Of a stretch of 64,000 bases of DNA, positions 7,774-16,614 are shown piece after piece. This stretch comes from JAWKWH01 sp040830725 (GTDB lineage: Bacteria > Pseudomonadota > Alphaproteobacteria > Rhizobiales > Rhizobiaceae): the NCBI GenBank assembly GCA_040830725.1, contig JBFOMG010000047.1, forward strand, positions 1 through 64,000, given 5' to 3'. A program made the translations under genes and the position numbers. Below the pieces are notes generated by a model. The model saw only the letters and a program-made list of their open reading frames with translations, was not told the origin of the DNA and did no database searches. The stretch's first letter is position 1. The number at the start of each line of letters is the position of its first letter.

Positions 7774-9528
7774 TTGTCAGGCGCGGCGGCGGACACATCA
7801 CGAGTTTGGGGCTTGATGGCGCGCGAGTATTGGCGGCGCGTCAAAAGGCGGCTGCGCGCTGGTCCCATGTACCGCTGGAGATATGCGGGCCGGACGCCAG
7901 AACGCGTCCTCATCGCTCCACCCGACCTCCGGCTTGCCGACAGGGAAATCGCGTTGGAGATATATGCGGGGCGCTACCCGTTTGCCGGTCACTTTGTCGA
8001 TACCGGGGGCGCATCTCCATTCATGATCGATGTTCATCATCGTGGCTGGCAGAAATCGCTGCATGGTTTTCGCTGGCTCAGACATTTACGCGAAGCAGAT
8101 ACAGAACTGGCTTCCGCCAATGCGCGGGCGCTTACGATCGACTGGATCGAGACGCACGGGCGCAAGATTGAAGGTGTTGCCTGGGAGCCCGATGTCACTG
8201 CGCGCCGCATCATCGCGTGGCTGCAACATTCAACAACCGTATTGCAGGGTGCTGAATTTCCATTCTATCGCGCGTACCTCAAATCCATCGCAGTGCAAAT
8301 TCGCTATCTCAGGTCGATGGCGCCGGAAATGAAAGCCGGAGAGGATCGTTTGCGGGCCCGCATAGCGCTTGCGTTTTCCGCCCTGTCGTTGCCGGTTTCG
8401 AATGCGACGCTTCGAGCTGCATCACGCCAGCTCACCTCCGAGCTCAATCGCCAGATCCTGGCCGACGGCGGTCATGTTTCACGCAATCCCTACACCCTGC
8501 TGGAACTTCTTGCCGATCTGCTTCCGCTGCGCCAGACCTATACCAGCCAAGGATCGGAAACGCCGGCGGCATTGATCGGCGCCGTGGAGCGGATGCTGCC
8601 CGCATTGCGCTTCTTCCGGCATCAGGATGGCAACCTGGCGCATTTCAACGGGATGGGTGCTACGATTCCGGACCGCGTTGCCGCAATTCTCCGCCATGAC
8701 GACACTGCCGGTGCGCCTTTGCTCAATGCCTCGCACTCCGGGTATCAGCGCATGGTGATGGGCGGTACGACGATCATCGCGGACACAGGTGCGCCACCTC
8801 CCGTCGATGTATCGGCCGATGCCCACGCCGGTTGCCTGTCGTTTGAAATGTCCTCGGGCCGGCAGCAGTTCATCGTCAATTCAGGTATCGACGAATTCGG
8901 GCCTGAAGATTACAGATCACTGGCAAGGGTCACCGCCGCTCATTCAACGGTGACGCTGAATGACGCGTCGTCCTGCCGCTTCAACAATTCGGTGAAGACC
9001 GGCGAGTTGCTTGGCACGCCGCTTGTTGCCGGGCCGAAGAAAGTGGTCTGCGACCGCCACGACAGCGATGGCATGCAAAGCTTCCGCGCCACGCATGACG
9101 GCTATCAGTCCCGGTACGGGGTGGTTCACGAACGGGAACTTGTGCTCTCGCATGACGGCAGCATGATAGAAGGCCGTGACCGGATTGCCCGGCCCGGAGG
9201 CGCTGCAGTTCGTGCCGATCGCGACAAGGCGGTGATACGATTTCATCTTCATCCCGACATCCAGCTTTACCGGGACGAAGCAGACCGGTTTGTCCTGACC
9301 TGCCCCGGGGCCGACACTTGGATATTCACCAGTTCGCAAGATGATGTGTCGGCTGAGGAATCCCTGTTTTTTGCCGGGATTGCCGGTCCGCAAAAGTCGA
9401 ACCAGCTGGTTTTGCCGTTCAACGCGTCGGAAACACCGGAAGTGACATGGCGGCTGACCAGGACAGCGATCGGAAAGGGTGTTGCAGCGCGGGCCGGATC
9501 TTCTGAGGATCAATCGGATGAGGAGTAG
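7774..9528 (+). CDS. Heparinase II/III family protein
   Basis: A 584-residue protein with an alpha-helical N-terminal half (containing GRYPFAGHFVDTGG and HGFRWLRHLREAD) and a beta-rich C-terminal half that begins near FNGMGATIPDRV and includes DVSADAHAGCLSFEMSSGRQ. This is the layout of the heparinase II/III-like polysaccharide lyase family. No signal peptide is visible, so it is unlikely to be a secreted degrader; the substrate is unknown, with a cell-envelope polymer possible. Start is TTG 7774 (GGTAGGA just upstream) or ATG 7816 (MAREYWRRVKRR). It sits 79 bp after rsmB and 63 bp before purH, all on the same strand, an arrangement conserved in Hyphomicrobiales. Confidence 0.85.
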   Translation: MSGAAADTSRVWGLMAREYWRRVKRRLRAGPMYRWRYAGRTPERVLIAPPDLRLADREIALEIYAGRYPFAGHFVDTGGASPFMIDVHHRGWQKSLHGFRWLRHLREADTELASANARALTIDWIETHGRKIEGVAWEPDVTARRIIAWLQHSTTVLQGAEFPFYRAYLKSIAVQIRYLRSMAPEMKAGEDRLRARIALAFSALSLPVSNATLRAASRQLTSELNRQILADGGHVSRNPYTLLELLADLLPLRQTYTSQGSETPAALIGAVERMLPALRFFRHQDGNLAHFNGMGATIPDRVAAILRHDDTAGAPLLNASHSGYQRMVMGGTTIIADTGAPPPVDVSADAHAGCLSFEMSSGRQQFIVNSGIDEFGPEDYRSLARVTAAHSTVTLNDASSCRFNNSVKTGELLGTPLVAGPKKVVCDRHDSDGMQSFRATHDGYQSRYGVVHERELVLSHDGSMIEGRDRIARPGGAAVRADRDKAVIRFHLHPDIQLYRDEADRFVLTCPGADTWIFTSSQDDVSAEESLFFAGIAGPQKSNQLVLPFNASETPEVTWRLTRTAIGKGVAARAGSSEDQSDEE

Positions 9529-9591
9529 CGGCAGCCGGTAGGCCGTGATAGACGGCAGGCAGATTCCCGCTTGCACGAGGTTTTCTGCCTT

Positions 9592-11208
9592 ATGGCCGTT
9601 GTATCAAAGAAGATTCCGGCGCCTGATTTGGTGCCGGTGCGCCGCGCCCTTGTTTCTGTCTCAGACAAATCCGGTCTTGAGCGTCTGGCCTCGCAATTGG
9701 TCAGGAACGGCACGGAACTGATTTCCACCGGTGGTACGTCAAAATCGATTTCAGCGGCCGGATTTCCGGTGACCGACGTTAGTGACATAACCGGATTTCC
9801 TGAAATCATGGATGGCCGGGTCAAGACCCTTCATCCCTCCGTTCATGGCGGCCTGCTCGCCATTCGGGACGATGAAGAACACGCGGCAGCGATGGCGGCG
9901 CATGGAATTGCCGCAATCGATCTGGTTGTGATCAATCTCTATCCTTTTGAACAGGTTTTAAGCAGTGGCGCGGATGCGTCAACGGCAATTGAGAATATCG
10001 ATATTGGCGGGCCGGCGATGGTGCGTGCGGCAGCCAAAAACCACGCCTATGTGGCGGTTGTCACAGACCCGGCAGATTATGCTGAATTGCTGGAAGCACT
10101 TGCATCAAACGACGGCGCCTTGACCCTGGCATACCGGCAACGGCTGGCGGCAAAAGCGTTTGCCCGTACCGCGACCTATGACGCGGCGGTATCGAACTGG
10201 TTTGCCGGTTATCTTGATATCGAAGCGCCGGACCGGCGCGCTTTTGGCGGACAATTGCAATCGGTCATGCGCTACGGTGAAAATCCGCATCAAAGCGCCG
10301 GGTTCTATCTGACGGGAGAGAAACGGGCAGGTGTGGCTACCGCCACCCAACTGCAGGGCAAACAGCTCTCCTACAACAATATCAACGATACGGACGCAGC
10401 GTTTGAGCTGGTAGCGGAATTCGATCCGGCGGCGAGTGCAGCGGTCGCCATCATCAAGCACGCCAATCCGTGTGGCGTGGCAACCGGTGCATCGCTTGTG
10501 GAGGCCTATGAAAGGGCGCTGGCCTGTGATCCGGTCTCCGCCTTTGGCGGCATTATCGCGATGAACCGGGAGCTGGATGCAAAGACTGCAGCCGAAATCG
10601 GCAAGATCTTTACCGAAGTGATTATTGCGCCGTCGGTGAGTGAAGAGGCCAGGGCAATCATTGCGAAGAAGAAAAACCTGCGTCTGCTGGTGACGGGTGG
10701 GCTGCCGGATGCGTCAGCCGAGGGAGTGTTTGTAAAGTCCGTTTCCGGCGGCCTGTTGGTGCAATCGCGGGACAATGGGCAGGTCAGCCGCGAAGAATTG
10801 AATGTTGTTACCAAGCGTCAGCCGGACGAGGCCGAACTGGATGACATGATATTCGCCTTCCGGGTCGCAAAGCATGTGAAGTCAAACGCCATCGTCTATG
10901 TGAAAAACGGCGCGACTGTCGGCATCGGTGCAGGCCAGATGAGCCGTGTCGATTCAGCCAGGATAGCGGCCCGCAAGGCGCAGGATGCGGCTGAAGCCGC
11001 CGGAGAAAAACAGCCGGCGACGATTGGTTCCGTGGTGGCGTCGGATGCGTTCTTTCCGTTTGCGGATGGACTGCTCTCGGCAATCGAGGCGGGAGCAACG
11101 GCGGTGATCCAGCCTGGCGGATCGATGCGTGATGAGGAAGTGATTGCCGCAGCCGATGAACACGGCATCGCCATGGCGCTTACCGGCATGCGTCATTTCC
11201 GGCACTGA
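9592..11208 (+). CDS. purH: Bifunctional AICAR transformylase / IMP cyclohydrolase
   Basis: It performs the last two steps of de novo purine synthesis: formylation of AICAR to FAICAR with 10-formyl-THF, then ring closure to IMP. The 538 residues show the N-terminal MGS-like cyclohydrolase domain (RALVSVSDKSGLE, LISTGGTSKSI, GRVKTLHPSVHGG). The C-terminal transformylase domain has RYGENPHQ, IIKHANPCGVA with the catalytic Lys-His pair, and FPFADG near the end. Start 9592 (MAVVSKKIPAPDL) gives the standard length; an in-frame TTG at 9571 would add seven residues. Cytosolic. Confidence 0.97.
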   Translation: MAVVSKKIPAPDLVPVRRALVSVSDKSGLERLASQLVRNGTELISTGGTSKSISAAGFPVTDVSDITGFPEIMDGRVKTLHPSVHGGLLAIRDDEEHAAAMAAHGIAAIDLVVINLYPFEQVLSSGADASTAIENIDIGGPAMVRAAAKNHAYVAVVTDPADYAELLEALASNDGALTLAYRQRLAAKAFARTATYDAAVSNWFAGYLDIEAPDRRAFGGQLQSVMRYGENPHQSAGFYLTGEKRAGVATATQLQGKQLSYNNINDTDAAFELVAEFDPAASAAVAIIKHANPCGVATGASLVEAYERALACDPVSAFGGIIAMNRELDAKTAAEIGKIFTEVIIAPSVSEEARAIIAKKKNLRLLVTGGLPDASAEGVFVKSVSGGLLVQSRDNGQVSREELNVVTKRQPDEAELDDMIFAFRVAKHVKSNAIVYVKNGATVGIGAGQMSRVDSARIAARKAQDAAEAAGEKQPATIGSVVASDAFFPFADGLLSAIEAGATAVIQPGGSMRDEEVIAAADEHGIAMALTGMRHFRH

Positions 11209-11244
11209 TTGCCGTTTTATCCGGTCCTGGGATTCTGAACCCAA

Positions 11245-12051
11245 CTACAGCCAGCCATTATTGCGGAGATCAGGCTCGAATGACCGGCCAATCGGAATCT
11301 CTGTACCGTCGCGCGTTACGATGAACCGCCGCCGTGCCTGTTTCTTGATTTCGGCAATTGCGGCCCGCGAAACCCACCAGGATTTGTGAACCTGCAAGCC
11401 GTCGGCTGATTGCAATTCCCGGCTGGCATCGCTCATCCGGTGAAGGGTCAATCCATTTCCTTCATTCGTAAACACGCGAAGATAGTGGTCCTCCATCTGC
11501 ATGTACCAGATGATACCGTTAAGCCCGTCTGGCCGGCGCGAAAGCATACCGATTGCCGGCAGCACCGAACCTTCGGAATCTTGTTGGACCGCCGGGCTGC
11601 CTGCCAGCGCCGATGCCGGTGATGTGTCTTGTCCGGAAGCAAACAGCGGCCACCGCTCGACCAGCACATACTGAACCAAACAGAACACCGTGTTGATCAC
11701 CGAAACGTTCAAATAGGTCAGCCACGGGGGTGGTAATTGCCCACCAGGCGACAGAACTGTCTGAACCAGCCACCGGACTTCGAATGTAATCGGCACCGCC
11801 CCGATCAACGCCGAGGCAACCAGCAATACCCATCCCGGCCATCGATCGGTGCCGAACGAGGCGCGAACACCGCGCGATATCAATATCATCTGAAGCCAGC
11901 CTGCGGTGACGGCGGTCAGCCAAAACAGGGCCTGTTCGGGAAGTTCAGAGAACTTTCCCTCTTCGTTGACCGAAATCCACACCATCAGGCTTGCGGTCAC
12001 CAAAATTGCGATAGCGTAGCGCAGGTAAATGTTTTCGCGCAGGCGGGTCAT
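11245..12051 (-). CDS. Membrane-anchored LytTR-family transcriptional regulator
   Basis: A 268-residue protein with about four membrane helices in residues 8-140 and a LytTR DNA-binding domain at about 175-265 (YMQMEDHYLRVFTNEG, LQVHKSWWVSRAAI, RDGTEIPIGRSF). It has no receiver domain, so it is a one-component regulator of the type that senses in the membrane and binds DNA directly. It is divergent from a DUF2141 protein gene with 161 bp between the starts and convergent with purH. The inverted repeat at 12078-12100 is a candidate site for it. The likely target is the divergent two-gene unit; the signal is unknown. Confidence 0.87.
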   Translation of the reverse strand: MTRLRENIYLRYAIAILVTASLMVWISVNEEGKFSELPEQALFWLTAVTAGWLQMILISRGVRASFGTDRWPGWVLLVASALIGAVPITFEVRWLVQTVLSPGGQLPPPWLTYLNVSVINTVFCLVQYVLVERWPLFASGQDTSPASALAGSPAVQQDSEGSVLPAIGMLSRRPDGLNGIIWYMQMEDHYLRVFTNEGNGLTLHRMSDASRELQSADGLQVHKSWWVSRAAIAEIKKQARRRFIVTRDGTEIPIGRSFEPDLRNNGWL

Positions 12052-12077
12052 GTGTCGGCCGGGTTCATTTCAGATGC

Positions 12078-12100
12078 ACCGTTCGCGTTTCGTGAACGGT
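12078..12100. promoter_or_regulatory. Inverted repeat between LytTR regulator and DUF2141 gene
   Basis: ACCGTTC (12078-12084) and GAACGGT (12094-12100) form a perfect 7-bp inverted repeat with a 9-bp spacer, 27 bp ahead of the LytTR gene start. LytTR proteins usually bind direct repeats, so this may instead be an operator for another factor or a leader hairpin. Confidence 0.4.
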
Positions 12101-12212
12101 ACCACCGGCACTGCTCGCGAACAATTCGACATCTTCCCGAAAGCCTGCTGGCCGGTGGCTGAACAAGCGCAAATAGTCCGGCCATCGCGATCAATCGAGG
12201 AAGGAAAACACC

Positions 12213-12764
12213 ATGAAACCGACTTTTCTGTTGCCGGCTTTGGCTTCCATTGTCTTTGCCACGCAGGCGCAATCAGGCGATCTCGAAATCGATATCACAG
12301 GCTTTCCGACGGATGACGGAATGGCCCGGATCGTTCTCATGAACGGGCCTGAGGAATATGCCGGAAAGTCTCCGGTCACGTTGACCGACACTGTTCCGAT
12401 TGTCGATGGCAAAGCACGGTGGGTGAAATCGCTGCCCTCCGGACGCTATGCCGTGATCGCGCATCATGATGGCAATTCCAACGACGAACTGGACCGGCCC
12501 GTTTTTCAACTGCCTGTTGAAGCATACGGGTATTCAAATAGAGCCTGGACCAGTTTCGGCCTTCCAGACTTTGATGAGACCGCATTTACTGTCGGAGAAA
12601 AGGCCAGCAGGCAGTCCATCACCGTCAGATACAACGCGATCTATTCAGTTGGGCAGATGCTGCTCGTCGCCATGGCTGCGCTGGCGGCTCTGTTTGGCGG
12701 AGCGATGATGGCCCGGAGGTGGCGAAGCTCTGCCGTTTCGTTGGCAAAAGGCGGAGGTGAGTGA
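12213..12764 (+). CDS. DUF2141 secreted/membrane protein
   Basis: A 183-residue protein with a signal peptide (MKPTFLLPALASIVFATQAQ, then SGDLEIDITGF), a DUF2141 beta-sandwich domain of about 110 residues containing ARIVLMNGPEEY, LPSGRYAVIAHHDGNSNDELDR and YGYSNRAW, and a C-terminal hydrophobic helix at about 145-168 followed by a basic end. It should therefore sit in the periplasm anchored by its C-terminus; most DUF2141 proteins lack that anchor. Function is unknown. The start has AGGAAGGA about 8-13 bp ahead. Its stop lies inside the ribosome site of the next gene, so the two are coupled. Confidence 0.85.
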   Translation: MKPTFLLPALASIVFATQAQSGDLEIDITGFPTDDGMARIVLMNGPEEYAGKSPVTLTDTVPIVDGKARWVKSLPSGRYAVIAHHDGNSNDELDRPVFQLPVEAYGYSNRAWTSFGLPDFDETAFTVGEKASRQSITVRYNAIYSVGQMLLVAMAALAALFGGAMMARRWRSSAVSLAKGGGE

Positions 12765-12765
12765 G

Positions 12766-13389
12766 ATGGAGGTGAGAACGATCATAAAGCTCGGTGGCGT
12801 CTGCATGATGATCAGCGGACCGGTGCTTGGCTATTCATACATCACCCATCCCACACACATGACGCCGGAGGTTATCGGCTCGCCCTTCTGGATATTGATC
12901 CACGCATTGTTTGCCCTCTCGCTTGCGTTGGGTTTGCTTGGAACCCTGGCGCTCTACGCACCCGGCGCGACGCGCAGCGGCGTGCCCGGTCTGGTTGGCT
13001 TCGTAACGTTGTTTGTCGGCATGATGATGATCTTCGGCCTGGACTATTACGAAACGCTGATCGCTCCTTACCTGGCGGTACACTATCCGCAGGTAATTGC
13101 AGACCATGGACCAGGCGATGCAATGGGACCGGTCGCCATCTTCTTTCCACTTGCGGGGATGATGACCGTTGTCGGCTACGCGCTGCTGGGCGCGGCCTGG
13201 TTAGGCAACTCCATTGTCTCCCGGCAACTTGGCGCCTCCCTCATTGTGACCGCACTGGCTTTCGGTTTTGGGCTCAGTCCGTTCGGTGGTCTGATGGCGG
13301 CGCGGATTACTGCGGCCGCTTTCGGACTGTGCCTGACAGGGATCGGATTTGCTGCATGGCGAAACGCAGACCGTTTCCAGCCGGCATGA
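12766..13389 (+). CDS. Unknown six-helix inner-membrane protein
   Basis: A 207-residue protein with about six hydrophobic segments and no recognised motif. ATG 12766 is chosen because GGAGG (12753-12757) lies 8 bp ahead; GTG 12757, three codons earlier, would overlap that ribosome site. It follows the DUF2141 gene by one base and probably works with it in the envelope under the divergent LytTR regulator. Conserved-looking polar residues sit in a loop (ETLIAPYLAVHYPQVIADHG). No enzyme family can be named. Confidence 0.75.
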   Translation: MEVRTIIKLGGVCMMISGPVLGYSYITHPTHMTPEVIGSPFWILIHALFALSLALGLLGTLALYAPGATRSGVPGLVGFVTLFVGMMMIFGLDYYETLIAPYLAVHYPQVIADHGPGDAMGPVAIFFPLAGMMTVVGYALLGAAWLGNSIVSRQLGASLIVTALAFGFGLSPFGGLMAARITAAAFGLCLTGIGFAAWRNADRFQPA

Positions 13390-13404
13390 CAGAAATCACT
13401 CAAG

Positions 13405-13440
13405 GCAGGGAGGTAAGTATTTCAACCTTGCCTCCCTATT
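13405..13440. terminator. Bidirectional intrinsic terminator
   Basis: AGGGAGGTAAG (13407-13417) and CTTGCCTCCCT (13427-13437) form an 11-bp stem with one G-T pair, followed by ATTT. It lies between two convergent genes and can serve the plus-strand membrane protein and the minus-strand LysR gene. Confidence 0.65.
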
Positions 13441-13445
13441 TGGCG

Positions 13446-14327
13446 TCAAGCGAAGATCTCACGATTGGCGCTCACTGTTTGCTGAATGAAACTCACCGCC
13501 GCTCGAATCTGAGGCAGCGATCTGGCTGATTCATGATAGACGATCCAATAGGCTCGGCGCACCGGCTCAAAAAGATCCAGTGCAATCAGATCGTCATGCG
13601 CCCGGCCAATGAAAGAATGCAGTATCCCTATCCCGGCGCCCGCGCGCACCGCTTCGACCTGCCCAATGGTGGAGGAGATTTGAAAAGATGCGCTCCACTC
13701 AGCGCTGAATTCACTCGCATAATCGAGCGACGGGTTTATCACCAGGTCGGATACGTAGCCGACCAATCGATGTTCAGAGAGGTTCTCTGCGGTTTGCGGT
13801 TTACCATGCCTGGCAGCGTAAGTTTTCGATGCAAAGAGCTGAAGGGAGTAATCGACCAGCTTGGAGGCAACGAGCCGGCCCTCTGAAGGGCGATCGACCG
13901 TAATCGCGATATCAGCTTCGTGGCGCGACAGCGAAAATGACCGCGGCACCGGAACGAGCTGGACTTGCAGCGATGGGTGTTTCTCGGTCAAGCCAGCCAA
14001 ATGTGGAGCGAGAAACGCGACACCGAAACCATCAGGTGCTCCAATTCGAACCGTGCCGGCAATCGCCGCTTCTGCGGGTGCCACTGCTGCCTGGGCGCCG
14101 TTGATTTCCGCCTCGATTCGCTCGGCAATTTCCAGTAACCGCTCGCCGGCAGATGTCAGGGTTGAGCCGGAGGTTTGACGGTGGAACAGGAGCCCGCCGG
14201 TTGCCTGTTCAAGCGCGGTCACGCGGCGCGCCACCGTCGCATGGTTCAATCCAAGACGCTTTGCAGCGCCAAGCAATTGCCCGGCGCGGGCAACCGCCAA
14301 AAAGATTTTCAAATCATCCCAGTTCAT
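13446..14327 (-). CDS. LysR-family transcriptional regulator, divergent from mmsA
   Basis: A 293-residue regulator with an N-terminal winged helix-turn-helix (MNWDDLKIFLAVARAGQLLG, LGLNHATVARRVTALEQATG) and a C-terminal ligand-binding domain beginning about residue 90 (GTVRIGAPDGFGVAFLAPHL). ATG 14327 is preferred over the in-frame TTG two codons earlier. It is divergent from mmsA, 146 bp apart, with a perfect T-N11-A palindrome between them, so it probably controls mmsA and itself. The inducer is not known; valine or propionate-route intermediates are an inference from the target. Confidence 0.9.
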   Translation of the reverse strand: MNWDDLKIFLAVARAGQLLGAAKRLGLNHATVARRVTALEQATGGLLFHRQTSGSTLTSAGERLLEIAERIEAEINGAQAAVAPAEAAIAGTVRIGAPDGFGVAFLAPHLAGLTEKHPSLQVQLVPVPRSFSLSRHEADIAITVDRPSEGRLVASKLVDYSLQLFASKTYAARHGKPQTAENLSEHRLVGYVSDLVINPSLDYASEFSAEWSASFQISSTIGQVEAVRAGAGIGILHSFIGRAHDDLIALDLFEPVRRAYWIVYHESARSLPQIRAAVSFIQQTVSANREIFA

Positions 14328-14367
14328 GACCAAAGGTACTGCAGGTAGTGCGCGATTTGAAGTTCAC

Positions 14368-14386
14368 TTTTCACCTAATGTGAAAA
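14368..14386. promoter_or_regulatory. LysR-type operator (T-N11-A palindrome) ahead of mmsA
   Basis: TTTTCAC (14368-14374), CTAAT, GTGAAAA (14380-14386) is a perfect 7-bp inverted repeat, and TCAC-N5-GTGA inside it fits the LysR T-N11-A rule exactly. It lies 41 bp from the LysR start. Two further inverted repeats follow toward mmsA: TTGGC/GCCAA at 14410-14422 and GGTT/AACC at 14425-14436. They could be the activation site or part of the promoter. Confidence 0.65.
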
Positions 14387-14473
14387 TTTGCACATCGGAT
14401 ATGTTTCCATTGGCATTGCCAATTGGTTTGCGAACCGGGACAATGATGCCGAACCAATTTTCAGGGAGTGCGA

Positions 14474-15976
14474 ATGATGCGTGATATCGGACATTTCGTC
14501 GGCGGCAAGGTAATCGCCGGTCAGAGTGGACGGACCGGAGACGTCTATAATCCGGCTACCGGTGAGGTGCAGGCCAAAGTGGCAATGGCCAGCGCGGACG
14601 AGGTGGCATCGGTTGTCGCAGCCGCACAAGAGGCCCAGCCCGAATGGGGTGCAACCAACCCCCAGCGCCGGGCCCGTGTGATGATGGAATTTGTCCGGTT
14701 GCTCAATCGCGACATGGACAAACTGGCCGAGGTGCTGTCCAGCGAGCACGGTAAGACGCTGCCCGATGCGCGTGGTGATTTGCAGCGCGGCCTGGAAGTG
14801 GTCGAATACTGCATCGGCGCCCCGCAGATGCTGAAAGGCGAGTTTACCGACAGTGCCGGGCCGGGCATCGACATGTACTCCATGCGGCAGCCACTCGGCG
14901 TCGTGGCGGCGATCATGCCGTTCAACTTTCCTGCGATGATGCCGCTCTGGCATGTCGGTCCGGCGCTTGCCTGCGGCAATGCGGTCGTGCTGAAACCGTC
15001 GGAACGCGACCCGTCTGTTCCGGTGATGCTGGCGGAACTGTTCGTTGAGGCAGGCCTGCCTGAAAATGTTTTCCAGGTGGTCAATGGCGACAAAGAAGCA
15101 GTCGATGCACTGCTCGACAGTGAAATCATTCAGGGCGTGTCGTTTGTGGGTTCGACGCCGATTGCGCAATATATCTACAGCCGCGCTACGGCTAACGGCA
15201 AACGGGCGCAGTGCTTCGGCGGCGCCAAGAACCATATGATCGTCATGCCTGACGCCGACATGGACCAGGCGGCCGATGCGCTTGTGGGCGCCGGGTTTGG
15301 CGCGGCCGGCGAGCGCTGCATGGCCGTATCGGTAGCTGTCCCCGTTGGCGAGAAAACCGCTGACGCCCTGGTGGAAAAGCTGGTGCCCCGTGTCGAGAAA
15401 TTGCGTGTCGCGCCATATACGGCCGGTGAAGATGTCGATATGGGACCGGTCGTCACCCGGGAATCAAAGGAGCGCATTCTCGGCCTCATCCAATCCGGTG
15501 TCGACCAGGGTGCGGAACTGGTCGTCGACAACCGCGATTTCTCGCTTCAAGGCTATGAGAACGGATTTTTTGTTGGCCCGCATCTGTTTGACAGGGTCAC
15601 GTCCGACATGGACATCTACAAGACCGAGATTTTCGGACCAGTGCTTTCGACCGTTCGAGCCAACAGCTATGAGGAAGCACTCGGGCTGGCGATGAACCAT
15701 GAATATGGCAATGGCACGGCGATCTTCACCCGGGACGGCGACACAGCACGGGATTTCACCAACCGGATCAATATCGGTATGGTCGGGATCAATGTACCGA
15801 TTCCGGTGCCGCTGGCCTATCACACCTTTGGTGGGTGGAAAAAATCCATGTTCGGGGATTTGAACCAGCACGGGCCGGATTCCTTCCGCTTCTATACCCG
15901 TACCAAGACGGTGACATCGCGGTGGCCGTCAGGCCTGAAAGAAGGCGGCGAGTTCCACTTCAAGGCGATGGACTAG
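14474..15976 (+). CDS. mmsA: CoA-acylating methylmalonate-semialdehyde dehydrogenase
   Basis: Oxidises methylmalonate semialdehyde (valine breakdown) or malonate semialdehyde with NAD and CoA to propionyl-CoA or acetyl-CoA plus CO2. The 500 residues follow the aldehyde dehydrogenase fold: AAIMPFNFPAMMPLWHVGPA, ACGNAVVLKPSERDPS, and the catalytic cysteine in GAAGERCMAVS (Cys about 284), with FGGAKNHMIVMPDADMD just before. These MmsA-type features separate it from NAD(P) aldehyde dehydrogenases that hydrolyse. ATG 14474 has AGGGAG 5 bp ahead. It is divergent from its likely LysR regulator and followed by an intrinsic terminator, so it is a single-gene unit. Cytosolic tetramer by family. Confidence 0.96.
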   Translation: MMRDIGHFVGGKVIAGQSGRTGDVYNPATGEVQAKVAMASADEVASVVAAAQEAQPEWGATNPQRRARVMMEFVRLLNRDMDKLAEVLSSEHGKTLPDARGDLQRGLEVVEYCIGAPQMLKGEFTDSAGPGIDMYSMRQPLGVVAAIMPFNFPAMMPLWHVGPALACGNAVVLKPSERDPSVPVMLAELFVEAGLPENVFQVVNGDKEAVDALLDSEIIQGVSFVGSTPIAQYIYSRATANGKRAQCFGGAKNHMIVMPDADMDQAADALVGAGFGAAGERCMAVSVAVPVGEKTADALVEKLVPRVEKLRVAPYTAGEDVDMGPVVTRESKERILGLIQSGVDQGAELVVDNRDFSLQGYENGFFVGPHLFDRVTSDMDIYKTEIFGPVLSTVRANSYEEALGLAMNHEYGNGTAIFTRDGDTARDFTNRINIGMVGINVPIPVPLAYHTFGGWKKSMFGDLNQHGPDSFRFYTRTKTVTSRWPSGLKEGGEFHFKAMD

Positions 15977-16000
15977 GCCTATTGAGCCGATAATTTTCTG

Positions 16001-16026
16001 AAAACCGCCCGGTATGGGCGGTTTTT
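16001..16026 (+). terminator. Intrinsic terminator of mmsA
   Basis: AAAACCGCCC, loop GGTAT, GGGCGGTTTTT: a 7-bp GC-rich core extended by A-T pairs, ending in five T. It is 25 bp after the mmsA stop. Confidence 0.88.
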
Positions 16027-16258
16027 CTTTGGGATACCCAGGATTATCGATTTTTCAGTCCCGACACCGTGATTGGCCGTGACTGGTCATATTCTTGTCG
16101 CGACGTTCGACAATCACCATATCAGGACCATGAGCAGCCTATGCGACAGGAGGCGCAAAGCGTTGATCATAAACGGTAAAACCGAAGAATCGGACAAGGC
16201 CGTGCTACGTTAGCACTTCACCTTTCGCCTTGTCCGGTCAAGGCGAAGGAGATGTGCT

Positions 16259-16573
16259 ATGACTATTCGCAAGATTGGCAGAGCAATAACCGGCGCCGTG
16301 CTTGCAGCCGTTGTGACAATCGGTCTTTCGGCTGGCCCGGCCGCCGCACAGGCCTGCTCGAAACATGAAGAAATCGTCGAGAAGCTGAAAGGCAAGTTTC
16401 AGGAGAAACAGCTTGGATACGGGCTGATTGGCGACAAGGCGATCATGGAGATCTACGCCTCGAAAAAGGGGTCGTGGACGATCATCGTCACCCGCTCCAA
16501 CGGCATTTCCTGTGTTGTTGCAGCCGGTACCGACTGGGAACGAACCATCGAAGTGGCCGGTCAGGCAGTTTGA
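16259..16573 (+). CDS. Small secreted protein of unknown function
   Basis: A 104-residue protein with a clear signal peptide (basic start, hydrophobic core, cleavage likely after AAAQA) leaving about 72 residues in the periplasm. Two cysteines remain (ACSKHEE and GISCVVA), which could form a disulphide. The body reads as two short helices and a beta hairpin (AIMEIYASKKGSWTIIVTRS). AGGAG lies 7 bp before ATG. I cannot place it in a named family, though proteins of this form are common in rhizobia. It is convergent with the GntR gene. Confidence 0.8.
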   Translation: MTIRKIGRAITGAVLAAVVTIGLSAGPAAAQACSKHEEIVEKLKGKFQEKQLGYGLIGDKAIMEIYASKKGSWTIIVTRSNGISCVVAAGTDWERTIEVAGQAV

Positions 16574-16614
16574 AACCTGGCCATGGATAAGAACGGATTA
16601 TTTGAAAGTGGCGG

